Shown here one piece after another: positions 38,580 to 49,700 of a stretch of DNA of 64,000 bases (its first letter is position 1; every line of letters begins with the position of its first letter). Source of the DNA: Phoronis australis. Taxonomy: Eukaryota > Phoronida > Phoronidae. A model generated the notes under the pieces. It ran no database searches and had not been told where the DNA came from. It saw only the letters and a program-made list of their open reading frames with translations. The translations under genes and the position numbers were made by a program. The stretch covers positions 672,722-736,721 of the forward strand of contig NMRA01000052.1 in the NCBI GenBank assembly GCA_002633005.1. The letters run 5' to 3'.

Positions 38580-38675
38580 CTGTGGGCTTGGTAGAGACGG
38601 TGGTCAATCTGTGTATGACTATTCTGTCAATAGCCGTATTGTCATTGGCTTGCTGTGCCTTGGATGTGGTTCAAG

Positions 38676-38779
38676 CACAGGCGACCTCAGCTTCTGATCG
38701 TCCCAAATACACTATATGTAATACTACAAGTATATACAGTGTATTGGGGACGATCAGCTAAGCCTGGCCCTGAGGTCGT
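38676..38779. repeat. Short member of the palindrome family (both termini, almost no inside)
   Basis: The left half cagcttctgatcgtcccaaa...aatactac and the right half agtgtattggggacgatcag are inverted. They match the two ends of 39489-40175, with the ~250 bp inner part of each arm missing. Confidence 0.75.
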
Positions 38780-39488
38780 GAGCCTGAGGACGACTGTGGC
38801 CGTTCAAGCAGCGAACTTGAACTCCCGTTTGTGAGCCCATTGAATAGTTCCAAGCCAAAGGAACAGGATTTTTGTCTGAAACGCTGTAGGTATTGTGACA
38901 ATTTACCTTTTTTTTCTTTACTGAGTCAATACATATTAGGAACAACCATTAAAAACAAATCCAAGTCGAGGACTTGCAATCGACATTCGTACCTCCGTCT
39001 CGTGTCAGCTGGCCACACTTCCTGCTGAGCTTGCGCGTTACGGTTTTCACATACTTCCTTTTTAATGTGACGGCGATTCTCGTAGGAGTACATTGGTTAC
39101 CCTCTTGGATTAATCCACTAACATCTGAAAATCATGCTTGTTTTTAGGGATTTAGAAACCAGTAAGTATTAAAGGAAAGATTTATCATATCATCTGCACT
39201 GTTCTATCTTTATTTTTTTGAAAGTGTCGCTTTTGCCTTGTTTTTTTCATCCTGTACCCGCTGTTGTCTTTGAATCAGATTACAGAGACATTGATAAGTG
39301 TCACAACTTCGTCATAATTGTACATATAATAATAATTTTGGAATCCATATCCTCAGAAATTTCGTTGAATTTGTTGCTCGGTTTTAGTTTTACCAAGTTG
39401 ACACTCGATTTTAGAAATATTGAATTTTAAAGCTGGGGTCAGTGGGGTGTGTGCCTCTCGCTTTGTCAAGTCGTAGGCAACACGTAGC

Positions 39489-40175
39489 CACAGGCGTCCT
39501 CAGCTTCTGATCGTCCCCAATACACTACATATAATACTACAAGGTATGACACTTCCGACCAGAAATTCCACAGGTGCTTCACTTCAGCCGTCCATAGCAA
39601 ACATAAAACTCAATAAATTTACACAAAACAGAGGTTCAACAAACCATGAAGAATTGTTCTTTCTCCCAATACCATTCACGGTGTCCTGTTCCGGCGACTT
39701 CGTAAGAAATTCGCAGTCAAAGAACAAAAATGTTCACAAAAAACCCCCGCACACGTCCATCGGTTGCCGCTCGAGGTCAAGGACGGTACGGAAATTGTCG
39801 GTGAGTTACGGAAGTACCGACATCGGTCGCGTAAAGTCACGATGTCAGTACTTCCGTAACTCACCGGCAATTTCCGTACCGTCCTTGACCTCGAGCGGCA
39901 ACCGATGGACGTGTGGGGGGTTTTTTGTGAACATTTTTGTTCTTTGACTGCGAATTTCTTACGAAGTCGCCGGAACAGGACACCGTGAATGGTATTGGGA
40001 GAAAGAACAATTCTTCGTGGTTTGTTGAACCTCTGTTTTGTGTAAATTTATTGAGTTTTATGTTTGCTATGGACGGCTGAAGTGAAGCACCCGTGGAATT
40101 TCTGGTCGGAAGTGTCATACCTGGTAGTATTATATGTAGTGTACTGGGGATGATCAGAAGCTGAGGACGCCTGTG
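39489..40175. repeat. 687-bp near-perfect palindrome (foldback element)
   Basis: Arms 39489-39825 and 39840-40175 are inverted copies with only scattered differences; the loop is gtcgcgtaaagtca. The ends read cacaggcgtcctcagcttct and its complement. Because the arms are inverted copies, nearly the same ORF appears on both strands (39546-39947 + and 39861-40178 -), an artefact of symmetry and not a protein. Related termini occur at 38676-38779 and 37633-37672. It lies between the divergent SLC25A30 and TPT1 genes. Confidence 0.95.
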
Positions 40176-41326
40176 CATGTAGCCCCTCGGTTGGCCATTT
40201 AGGGGCTACAATACTTCCATTCGCTTTGTGTACGCATTTTGTTACGAGTGTTTTACTTACTATAACCCAAGGCCGTTGAAACCCGGTCTCCGAAAGGAGT
40301 GAAATCGGAAGCTAAGTTTCATCACATTTACGCTCTGTGACGTATCTGTAATCGTCGCAATCGTCGATATGGCGACTTGATGCTTGAATAAAAATTCAGT
40401 TTCGACTCAAGCAAATTACCTGAAATCTTCCTTAAGTTTTCCAAGTAGCGCCCCTAAGATTTTTAAGTTCCCATGGAGTCGGGATTAACAGCAGGTTTAA
40501 GTACAAGTCTGTGCTACATCGTGCCATCTACATGTATGATCGGCAAAATGAGAAAAAATGTCTGGACGAACACACATGTTGTTGTCACGTGACGTTTGCT
40601 TTGAAGTTTGTGTGCGTTGAGTAAGCGAGCACGTGCATTTCACCAGAGTTCATTTGCCAGAGCAGAGACTGTCTTTTGGCCTGAGCCACGCAATCTAACG
40701 AGCTACTAGATGTGCATTGTGTGTAAAAAAAAAAAGAAATTTGCAACAGCAGTAGGCCTAAACCACCAGAGCATGTTTCATTCAGCACTTGCCGGTCTCA
40801 TGTGCTAAAAACGTTCCGACATTTGTCTCGGTAAGGCCCATATTAGTCGCAGTGTGGCTGGATGCGTACGTGACTGTGTTATTTTTCGGTGTAAGGGTGT
40901 GTAAGCATTCACTGTCAGTGGTCATTTTATCGGATATTTGGCTTAAAAACACCAATTATGGTTAATCAAACAATTCATCTTAAAAATAACACAGACATTT
41001 TTTACAGTATTAGAAACTGTCGGAAATTAGTGCCAATATTCATTTCTTGCCGATGCTATACTACCCGTTTCATGAATGGATTGTTCCAGACTAATGACTT
41101 TGATGACAGGTTCATGTATGTAGCGCGCGCTTCCTGGCCACGTGCTTTTTACACTGGCCAAGCTTTTTATTAATCTTGTGGTGTTGTATATTAAGTTCCA
41201 TAAGTCGTGAAGTGAAAGTTATGGCTTCTAAATTTCAGTATTAATACTCTTTAGGACAAAGCTCGTTTCTCAATTCTGGAAGCATAAGTCAGATGCAGCT
41301 TATTTGCAGTGGTTGTGAACTGTGTG

Positions 41327-41337
41327 TATATATAAAA
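41327..41337 (+). promoter_or_regulatory. Possible TATA box upstream of TPT1
   Basis: The sequence tatatataaaa lies about 168 bp before the first TPT1 codon that I can support. The position suits a promoter with a 5' UTR of about 130 nt, but there are several ATGs in between, so the real 5' exon may lie elsewhere. Confidence 0.3.
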
Positions 41338-41494
41338 AAAAAACAGTGCAGGTGGTCTGATGTCATTTGCGGTGTGTAAATTAACATAGAGTATGTTCGG
41401 TAATGGAACTGCACTAAATAGTGGAGATGGTTGGACAATTTTAAAGCAAGACTTCAGATGAAAGCTGCCGAAAACTCGGGAATTCAATATCTAT

Positions 41495-42297
41495 ATGGTA
41501 TCTTATCGTGGTTTTCCAGATGACGAACTTTTCTCCGATGCTTACAAGTTTGTAGACGATGGCAACACCATTAGGGTGCAGTCAACCATGGTTGATCCAG
41601 ATAAAGTGGGTGAGATAAACATTGGTGCCAATGCCTCAGCTGAGGAGGAAGCGGAGTGTTACGATGATGATCAGGTGGCCAAAGTCAACAACATCGCGTC
41701 ACACTACAAACTACAGGAAATGGGTCCTTTGGTTGTGAAAGACTTAAAGGCATACGCTAAAAGGTGAGCCGTGAGTTTCGATTATTGAATCAGAAGGTCA
41801 CGGAATACACAGGATAAAAAAATGAACCAAAACTGTAAAAGCTATTGAAGACGACTACAGTTCTTTGCGATTTCGGCCTGTTTATTGATAATTTTGTAAT
41901 TCTTGTTGTCTTTTTTAAGTGAAGTTTATCATCACTTGTTGAGTACTTAAAATGTGGTCTTGTTCTCACTCCGTTCTCGTCACTTGTCTTCGTGTCTACC
42001 TCACTCCTGGCTACAGTAACCATGCAACTTTATCACATTGCCCTCTTATACAATTTAAGGCTAATTGATGCAGAAACAGACGCGGAAAAGAAGACGGCAA
42101 TCAAAGAATCGCTGAAGAAATACGTAACAGACGTGGTTGAGAAACGAAAGGAAGACAAAAATTATTACTCCGTATACAAATCTCAGGATAGCCCTTCTTT
42201 TGAGACAGGCATGCTGGTCTTGGCTTATTACGACGGCGAAGCCCCGGCACCAACGTTTATGTTCTTCAAGCAAGGCTTGATCGAGGAGAAACTTTAA
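41495..42297 (+). CDS. TPT1: Translationally controlled tumor protein (TCTP)
   Basis: Two exons join in frame: 41495 (or 41520) to 41763 and 42060-42297 (TAA), giving about 168 aa against 172 in human. Family features are DELFSDAYKFVDDG near the N-terminus, the first TCTP signature INIGANASAEE, NNIASHYKLQEM, and a C-terminal PTFMFFKQGLIEEKL. The second TCTP signature is poorly conserved (YYSVYKSQDSPSFETG in place of a FxGE-type motif). The start is uncertain. ATG 41495 reads MVSYRGFPDDEL, which fits the family's MxxY start, but ttttccag at 41512-41519 is also a good 3' splice site, and family genes often have a small first coding exon ending just there. TCTP is an abundant cytosolic Ca2+- and GTPase-associated growth and survival factor. 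The gene is divergent from SLC25A30 and tail-to-tail with KDM6A. Confidence 0.88.
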
Positions 42298-42664
42298 TGG
42301 TAAGATTTTGGTTCATCACAACTGGTCACTTACTGCGTTGTTTGTGAAGCACTATCGCATTTTCAAAGAATCTTTTTAGGTGACAATCGCTGGCTGGTCT
42401 CGTCAAGAATGAAAGATGTTTGAAAATGATGAAAATTCCAAACATTTGTGCTGCGATGTGAAGTTTACGCTTGTATGCATGGCCGTTATTCTCGTGATCG
42501 TGTATTTTCCGTGATCTTTCATGCTCTTACGGAAGATGGAAATAAGGTTGGAACTCCGGCTTTGTTGTAACTTGTATCGGAGGAAAGCCAATGCCAGTGA
42601 CACTACTTTTACTGAAACTAATTAATCAATGGTTATCTTGTGCATGTTTTAATTGTGTTGACAT

Positions 42665-42842
42665 AATTGACCTATCGCCGGGATTTTGACTGACGTTTTA
42701 TCTGACCATTTAGAACTCATCATTCTTGACACACCTTCGTTTCCAAGCCGCCATTTTACCCGCAAACAACACGTTGCCGGGTAAAACTTATTGTTTGTTA
42801 GTCGACATTACGCAAGGGGGTGGAGCTTGCATTAGGTCAATT
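42665..42842. repeat. 178-bp MITE, copy 2, downstream of TPT1
   Basis: The ends are aattgacctatcgcc and gcattaggtcaatt. The inside matches 24157-24334 in inverse orientation and the length is identical. Confidence 0.85.
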
Positions 42843-43573
42843 GTTGCAACGGTTTGATTCTTTGGCCCATTTTCTCACTAGAGACGATCACAGTCTAATT
42901 ATTTTATCAATTCATTCACGCTGTGCGATGTTTAATCTTGTCTAAGATAAGTGGATGATCTTCATGAAAGTTGGCAGATGTGTTGCTGTGGAGATGATGG
43001 TGAATGACGACAGCACTCGGACAGATCTGACCTCTGCTGTGCCCCCCACTGGCAATTTTAGTATTTTATTTCTGCCTCTATATCTTCGGAGTTCCTAAAC
43101 AGATTTTGATGAAATATGATGAATAGGTTTCTGTTAAGGAGACAATGATATCATCTTATTTTTGGACGACTGTGATTCTGAGTCTGAGCTACCTAGGCAG
43201 GAACTTGCCTAGGTGGAGTCCAAATTCGCGAGATTGGCACCCGCCATATTCGGGGATTTTTGTTACATGACAGGGAGGTATTCCCTTGAAAAATATGTTT
43301 GCTAGTATTTATCAATCATCAGTGTGGCAGTCTGTGGTCTTGATTTATGTATGAGTATTTATTGAACTAAGACATCGAATTGTAAGTGTTTATTAAATTT
43401 AGCTATCAGAAAATAAAATGCGAAAATTCATTTTTTACTTGGCGGAATTCTTCGAATTCCGACAAGTATGTTGCTCTGTCGTCAAGTTTTTTTTTTTTTT
43501 TTGTTCGCACTCTACAGGTCGCAATTTTCGTCCGATTTTCACGAAATTTGCACACAACGTGTAGATCGGGAAN

Positions 43574-43900
43574 GCAAGGCTTGATCGAGGAGAAACTTTA
43601 ATGGTAAGATTTTGGTTCATCACAACTGGTCACTTACTGCGTTGTTTGTGGACGATGGCAACACCATTAGGGTGCAGTCAACCATGGTTGATCCAGATAA
43701 AGTGGGTGAGATAAACATTGGTGCCAAAGCCTCAGCTGAGGAGGAAGCGGAGTGTTACAATGATGATCAGGTGACAGTCTGTGGTCTTGATTTATGTCTG
43801 AGTATTTATTGAACTAAGACATCGAATTGTAAGTGTTTATCAAATTTAGCTATCAGAAAATAAAATGCGAAAATTCATTGTTTAATTGTCATTTCCATCA
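43574..43900 (+). pseudogene. Scrambled partial duplicate of TPT1 beside an ambiguous base
   Basis: Right after the N at about 43573, a copy of the end of TPT1 exon 3 plus 3' UTR (matching about 42267-42343) is joined at 'tttgtg' to a copy of the middle of exon 2 (matching about 41553-41677). The exon 2 copy has two substitutions: Asn to Lys in the signature (GAKASAEE) and Asp to Asn (CYNDD). That is joined at 'caggtg' to a copy of 43327-43430 (cagtctgtggtcttgattta). The order is exon 3 end, exon 2 middle, then flank, so it cannot encode TCTP. It is either a local rearrangement or a misjoin of a tandem TPT1 paralogue at an assembly gap. Confidence 0.8.
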
Positions 43901-46489
43901 GCGCTGTCTTGAAACAAGCTGAGTTTATCCCTTTTGTTGAAGCGGTCATTTTTTTAAAACTGAGCGTGCAGTTTTAATTATATACAAATCTGTTATGGCA
44001 TCTACATCTTCCTCTGCCAAATTTTAATTAGAAAGATCATTAAGAAAATTGGAGGATGTGTTTCTCTTCTGGGAAGAACTCGGCTGACGTTGATTTTCAG
44101 ACGTATCCAGCTACTGCTACCAGTATAACTCATAGGGGAAATTTCATTTGCTTTACGGTTCCCTCTGCTCCTTCGTGAAATTAGGCAAATATTTTTGTAT
44201 AAGGTGGACATTCCATTTAGGGATGGGTACAACGAATTCTACACCAACTAGTGGTTATTTTCATGATACTAATAAACGCCCCTTGAAGCATACAGTTGCA
44301 GGTGCAGTCGTGGGCGCATTCCAGTGCTTTGCATAGCAAAAGTTTCCTCTATTTCAGATTGTTTATTATGCAATCAATTGTGTTGAAGATTGGCTACTGC
44401 TCGAGTTTCACAACTTTGTATTTAATTGTGTGCATTCTGCTTCAGGTCAAGGTACAGATATTACAAAGGCAATACAGTCCTCTCTAACTGCAAGCATCCA
44501 GGCTTGAAATTTGTGACACTATTTATTATGGATTTTTAAATTAGCTCATGCATCATCATCAGAACCATTTTATGAAGAACACAAGTATCATGCATGTACT
44601 TCCAGAATCGCTTGTTACTAATTTCTACACATTTGAATGTGCTGTAGCCAGGTGTGCATCGTCTGTCTACAAATACAAATTATAACTGAAAGGGTTTGTT
44701 GTCTTTTCAATTTTGTCCTCAAACGTGATCATTCGTGATGAATTGTATGAACTTTTATCCTCACTCAGGAGTCAGGTGATCACCTTATGTTTCATCACTT
44801 GAAATTTACTGAAAAAAGCACAAAGCAACTTTACTGACATGATACAGTAAAAGCTAAATGTATTCTGACAAAAAGACACCTATGACATCTATGACTAACC
44901 CCATGCCGAGGGGTCCCAACCAGCCAAAACTGAGTGATCAGGACTGCATTCCAAGTCGCAAGTTCAATCCCAGCTAACGCCAACAAAACAAGTGCTTATC
45001 ACTGACCATGAGTTTACCAAAAACCAGTGCTCGTTCTTGTAAGAACGCCGCAACACCTGAAGATGGTCGGAGAAATGACCAACTGACCGACCGAAACATG
45101 CCCATGTAAATGGGGTGTAAATAGAATAATAGATTTTGGGTCAAGGGTTTCACAAATGTTTCGCATGTGACCAGCACCGCTGCATATGCAGATAATACAT
45201 TTAGTATCAAGAGACGAGATTTGTTGTATTATTACAATTTTATTAAACTGCAAAACAGATTTATCACAAAAATGAAAAATATTCTTTTCCCAAAAATTTA
45301 ACTATGGCATTAAATCTGAATAATCAGGTTGGAGATCATCAAATTCACAGGAAAATATTTAAAGCCGCTCAAAACCCACTTTCGGTCAAAAACAAAATTC
45401 CTGATTTAGACCACTTACAGGCCTGTCATAATACTGTTCTCAACAACTTGTTTCGTATTCAGATGAGAAGTTGTACCTGGACTTTGATAATACTTAAGAT
45501 CGTGGTCGTAGCACAATTTTTGACAGAAAGTCGAGTTGACAGCCGCTTTAAAGTGGGAGAGCGAAGATGGAGATATAATAACATAACAGTTGCGACATAA
45601 ATAGACATACAAGTGCACTTAGAAACAGTTCCAAACGTACATTTTCATTCTAATTATCTTACTAATAAAGCAAAACACCTCTGAAATTAATTTTACCTCT
45701 ATTCAAAACTTAACGGGCATTCCAAATGCCCCCACTACGGTACACGACTGCTGGCACCCAAGCACAAGAGTAATGCACCAGTCATAACTTCTAAATTCAT
45801 CAATTTCCTAACCTTGTGTTAACAACTTCCTATTATCAGTACACGTCACCTACACATGTTAAAACTGCTCGTCAAAAGCTTTAGAACTCTGAACAGCTTA
45901 GAATTGGATGAGTAAAAACTCGCACACACAAGTGTGTGACTCGATGCTAAGAGTTTTTTAGGATGCAAGAACTGCACAAGTTGAAACTAGTGATGCGTCA
46001 TGTGGTCTTGGACAGCAACGATGCATATCCTATAAGTTAACACAACAAGGTTGTACACCCAATTAACTTCTAGCCAATGAAAAAGGTAACAAAAATAAAA
46101 AATTGAACTAGTTTAATTTATAAATAATGTTACGAATAGACATTGTGAAATCAAAGGACGCGTAAACAATCTTGCAAACACCAGTAACATGACACCACGG
46201 TATTTATAATCAAACAAAGAATGATTTCCATCAATGGAAACATGATTATCAAGTCTAGTGTCACAGCAACCGAGCCTATAATTTAATTAGTGGCTTTGAG
46301 AAAAATTTTATTAAGGTGCAACTGCACCAATATTTACATCCAAAAATCTGTCACTTCAAACTCAGAATCAAAGCTAGTAGAGAGAGACATTTTCACGCAA
46401 AAAAATCCTGTCCTGTGAACTCCACCCTGGGCATGAGCAATCGTGAAAAACTAGAAGTGTTTGTGTTGCCTGATTGAAATTTTGAATTT
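43901..46489. other. Intergenic DNA between TPT1 and KDM6A
   Basis: No conserved exon was found on either strand. It contains a SINE-like segment at about 44905-45000 followed by a retroelement-like tail to about 45130; the rest is AT-rich and featureless to me. Confidence 0.4.
44905..45130 (+). repeat. Possible tRNA-derived SINE or retroelement 3' end
   Basis: An A-box-like actgagtgatcagg (44931-44942) is followed about 20 bp later by a B-box-like agttcaatccc (44961-44971), which is the layout of a tRNA-derived SINE head. Downstream is cctgaagatggtcgg...ccgaccgaaac, a stem motif common at retroelement ends. I have no second copy in the window to confirm this. Confidence 0.35.
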
Positions 46490-46495
46490 TTTATT
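46490..46495 (-). terminator. Possible KDM6A poly(A) signal
   Basis: AATAAA on the - strand (tttatt on +), about 255 bp after the KDM6A stop codon. Another candidate lies near 46306. Confidence 0.4.
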
Positions 46496-46748
46496 TCTTC
46501 CACAGGCACGTGCAAATCAAGAGGAGAGTCTCCACAGAAGTATGTGACTCAACTTAAGTTAAAAGCCCAGGATGTGCACACGCGATGTCATTTTAAACAA
46601 CAAAATTCACAAATACCCACAGTTAGCAGACGACACGATCATGCTTTCCTGTACCAACTGAACGCCAAAACCAAACAAAAATAATTAACATTAATCCTCC
46701 GTGTTCAATAAGAGTACTGAAGCGACCAACAGTGTAAGGTTATGTTGG

Positions 46749-49700
46749 TCAAATATTAACGACATGCAATGTAAAACTGTCGTAGGTTTCAATGAGATCA
46801 TTTAACTTGTACTGGTTGAGTATCGTGAACTTGTCGAGTTTGGAGCTCATCTTGAGCGCACAGTCAAGGCAGTGCACCACAAATTTCCTGTCTTGTTCTG
46901 TCACAAGCAGCATGTTAAACACCTCCAACTGAAACAGGATTTTGGAATAACATTAGAAACATGACTTGTTCCACAAGCCTTATACTTTGTCAATCAATAA
47001 ATACATGAATCCAATGGCGCCAATAGCAGAGCAATTGTCGCAATAGCAATGACTTCATTAGTTACTCCTTTATCTTTCACCAGGTGTCTCCAGCTCTCAA
47101 GAGAAGATGAGGGCCAGGGACAAAAAACAGAGTTCAGGGCCAGTCCTAAGCTTTGGGGTCCCAAGCATGATTTGACTTGCTGACCTTTTTCAGTGCAGAT
47201 GACATTCATCTCGTTTTATTAGGAATTGGTCAAGGAAGTCTGGGTTGACATAACTGCTTAGATTTTCACCAGTTCAGCTGGCACAACATCTCTTGCAGGA
47301 TGACTTGCTGTACTGCTCTTCAAGCATTTTACTTTCGCACTGAAAGCACTGAAAACGGCTGGACCACTATGAAAAATCTTCAAATGTTTGAGTTGCACCA
47401 AAAAATTCACATAAGCTGGATAGCTTGGGAGAATCTCGCAGTTGTTGGATTCACAAGAGTATGTTACGCAGCCCTTATTTCTTTCGAGTTAGGCAAAATC
47501 AGGTGACTGCTCGATTGCACTAGCAAGATGGCTGCCAGTGAAATGATTGGACAGTGAGGCTGTGATGTTAAATTATGGGAGAAAGCCATGTAAAGAAGCA
47601 TTATTTCCGTTCCATGAACAGTAATTATTTCACGAGTGTCTAGCATTCCATAACACAATTCCAGCAGTGAGTAGCTGAGACCTCACCTCACAATTGTTGC
47701 AGTAGTGTGCTGCCTCGCCCTCCTTGTAGCCGTGCCATTTAATCTCCTTGCCTAGGCTTTCCGCAAAGTCAATGATGTGCTGTGTGTGGCGCAGCGTCTT
47801 CAACAAACAATGCCTAGAAATGGAGGAGATAACGAGAATTAGACAACGGAGAACACAACAAAGATTTGCTTGGACGTGGATGCTATAGAAAATGAAAAGT
47901 AGTTTCCTTCATGAACCCGATAGAGGGGGCTTCAGTTGTTAACAAATTGACCACAAAACAAGTTCACTAACAAAGAGGACAGCTGGGGTCAGAAGGGGTA
48001 CATACAAAGATAGGGGAAACTTTAACAAAAGTTAATAAGTAAAATGGCCATTCAGACTATGTGGCATATACCGTGCTTGTGGAATTTTATTTTGCCAATT
48101 TTTCAACAAAAATAACCTGTGCAAAATTCTATGCATTCTAACAATTGGAAGGATTCATGGTAAAATTTCAGATATCATTTTTAGTGAGAAATTAAACAGA
48201 GAGTATCATAGTAAGTCCCCACTCATTTTTCCCATTTTCTAGATTGTACCATGAACTACCATGACGTGATTAGGCTGTTGGCAGGCGAAGACTATAACAC
48301 AAGTTTTGTAACAGGTATGACAAAATTAAGCCAAATGCAGCAAGAGACACCTACTTGACCTGCTTGAACAGCTTTGGCTCTGTGATCTTGACGTTGCGTG
48401 CCAGACTCCAGGAGAGGTGTTTCATCGGCACAATCGACTTGTAGCTCTGCATCTTGTTCCACTCGTACCTTTTGATAGCCTGCTCAAACGACCGTCCAGT
48501 CATGGGGCCCACGTTCCACGCTATGTTGTTGCACCAACCCTGTGAACAGGAAGGCAGTTTTAAATTGATGTTAACAACAGTATTTTCTGAAATAAATGTC
48601 AAGCTTTTAAGACAACATATGAGCACAATTAGGCCCATGTGCCTATTTTAGGAGCGTCTTCACTACATCCTTAAAGGTTTCACTTAAATAATAGTTAAAG
48701 CCGCTCTACGAAACATGTTATGGTGTTGAAAAAAACTTTCCCCATAGGCGTATTTGCTCTTCCGACGAAATGGCATCCGGTCCTAATCCTTTGTTTATGT
48801 TGAAAATGGTTACAACTAAATGACTGGAACACCGTCGGATGCACTGCTTCGACAGCTGAAACTAACCCTCGCTGACAACCAACTAAATGGCCGTGGTCTG
48901 AAGCTATAATGAACAGTCACTTCTCCTCAAGCGATGATTTCTAATCCTAATTAGAAACAAGACGAGATGGATTTTATAACAGTAAAGACTTAAATCAAAA
49001 GATGTGCTCTTGACGGAAGGTCCCTTTAAAGTTTAATTGAATACACCCAAACAACTACCCTTCTGTAGTAAAGAAGTGAACTTTCTCTCACGATATTTCA
49101 AAAATTTGCTCCTTGGTTTTACTCCACTGTTTAACATGCAGAAGCATAACCCTAATTACATCATACAAATAAACACAGACCCAGAAATCACTTTCGCATT
49201 ATATTCAGGTTCCCATTCATCCCCTTGCTTACAGTCATGAGTAAGACCGAGCTGAGGAGTAGTAGACACCTTTGTGCAATGCTTGATTGTCTGCCAGTAA
49301 GGCCAGGGTTTGAAGCCGGGTCTCCCAAATGGGGGTACGGACCTCAAACCACTAAGGCACACAGTCTCCTTAGTTCCAACATAATAGGTGACACTTACGT
49401 TAGACTGTACCCAGTGCACAGTTCCTGTGTTCACCCAGACAAGGTCCCCGGGCTTTTGAATAAACCTGTAGACAGGGATGTTCTCCTCATACAGATCTTC
49501 CAACAACGGCCACCAGGAGCCGCTCAAGTAGTTGATGTTGTTCCTGTAACCGGAAACCAGGCATGAAAAGAAACCTAAGGCAAGTTTTCAAATGATTTTC
49601 ATGTTCAGTCTTTTTATCCTAAAACATGCATTTAGTTCTACAATTCTGTATTAATGAATGGACACAATGTACGACAAAAATAAATATACATGAACATACA

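Noticed and set aside
39546-39947. ORF of 133 aa with a near twin on the other strand at 39861-40178
   Set aside because: Both come from the symmetric arms of the palindrome; the frames have no family motifs and exist only because the arms are inverted copies.
45042-45130. Hammerhead-ribozyme-like core: CTGAAGA, a GGTCGG/CCGACC stem, then GAAAC
   Set aside because: An extra T sits between CTGAAGA and the stem, and the bases flanking the core do not form stem I, so a working ribozyme is not supported. It fits a common retroelement-end motif better.
45304-45600. 98-aa ORF on the + strand
   Set aside because: No recognisable family, AT-rich intergenic setting, competing ORF on the other strand, no poly(A) or promoter support.
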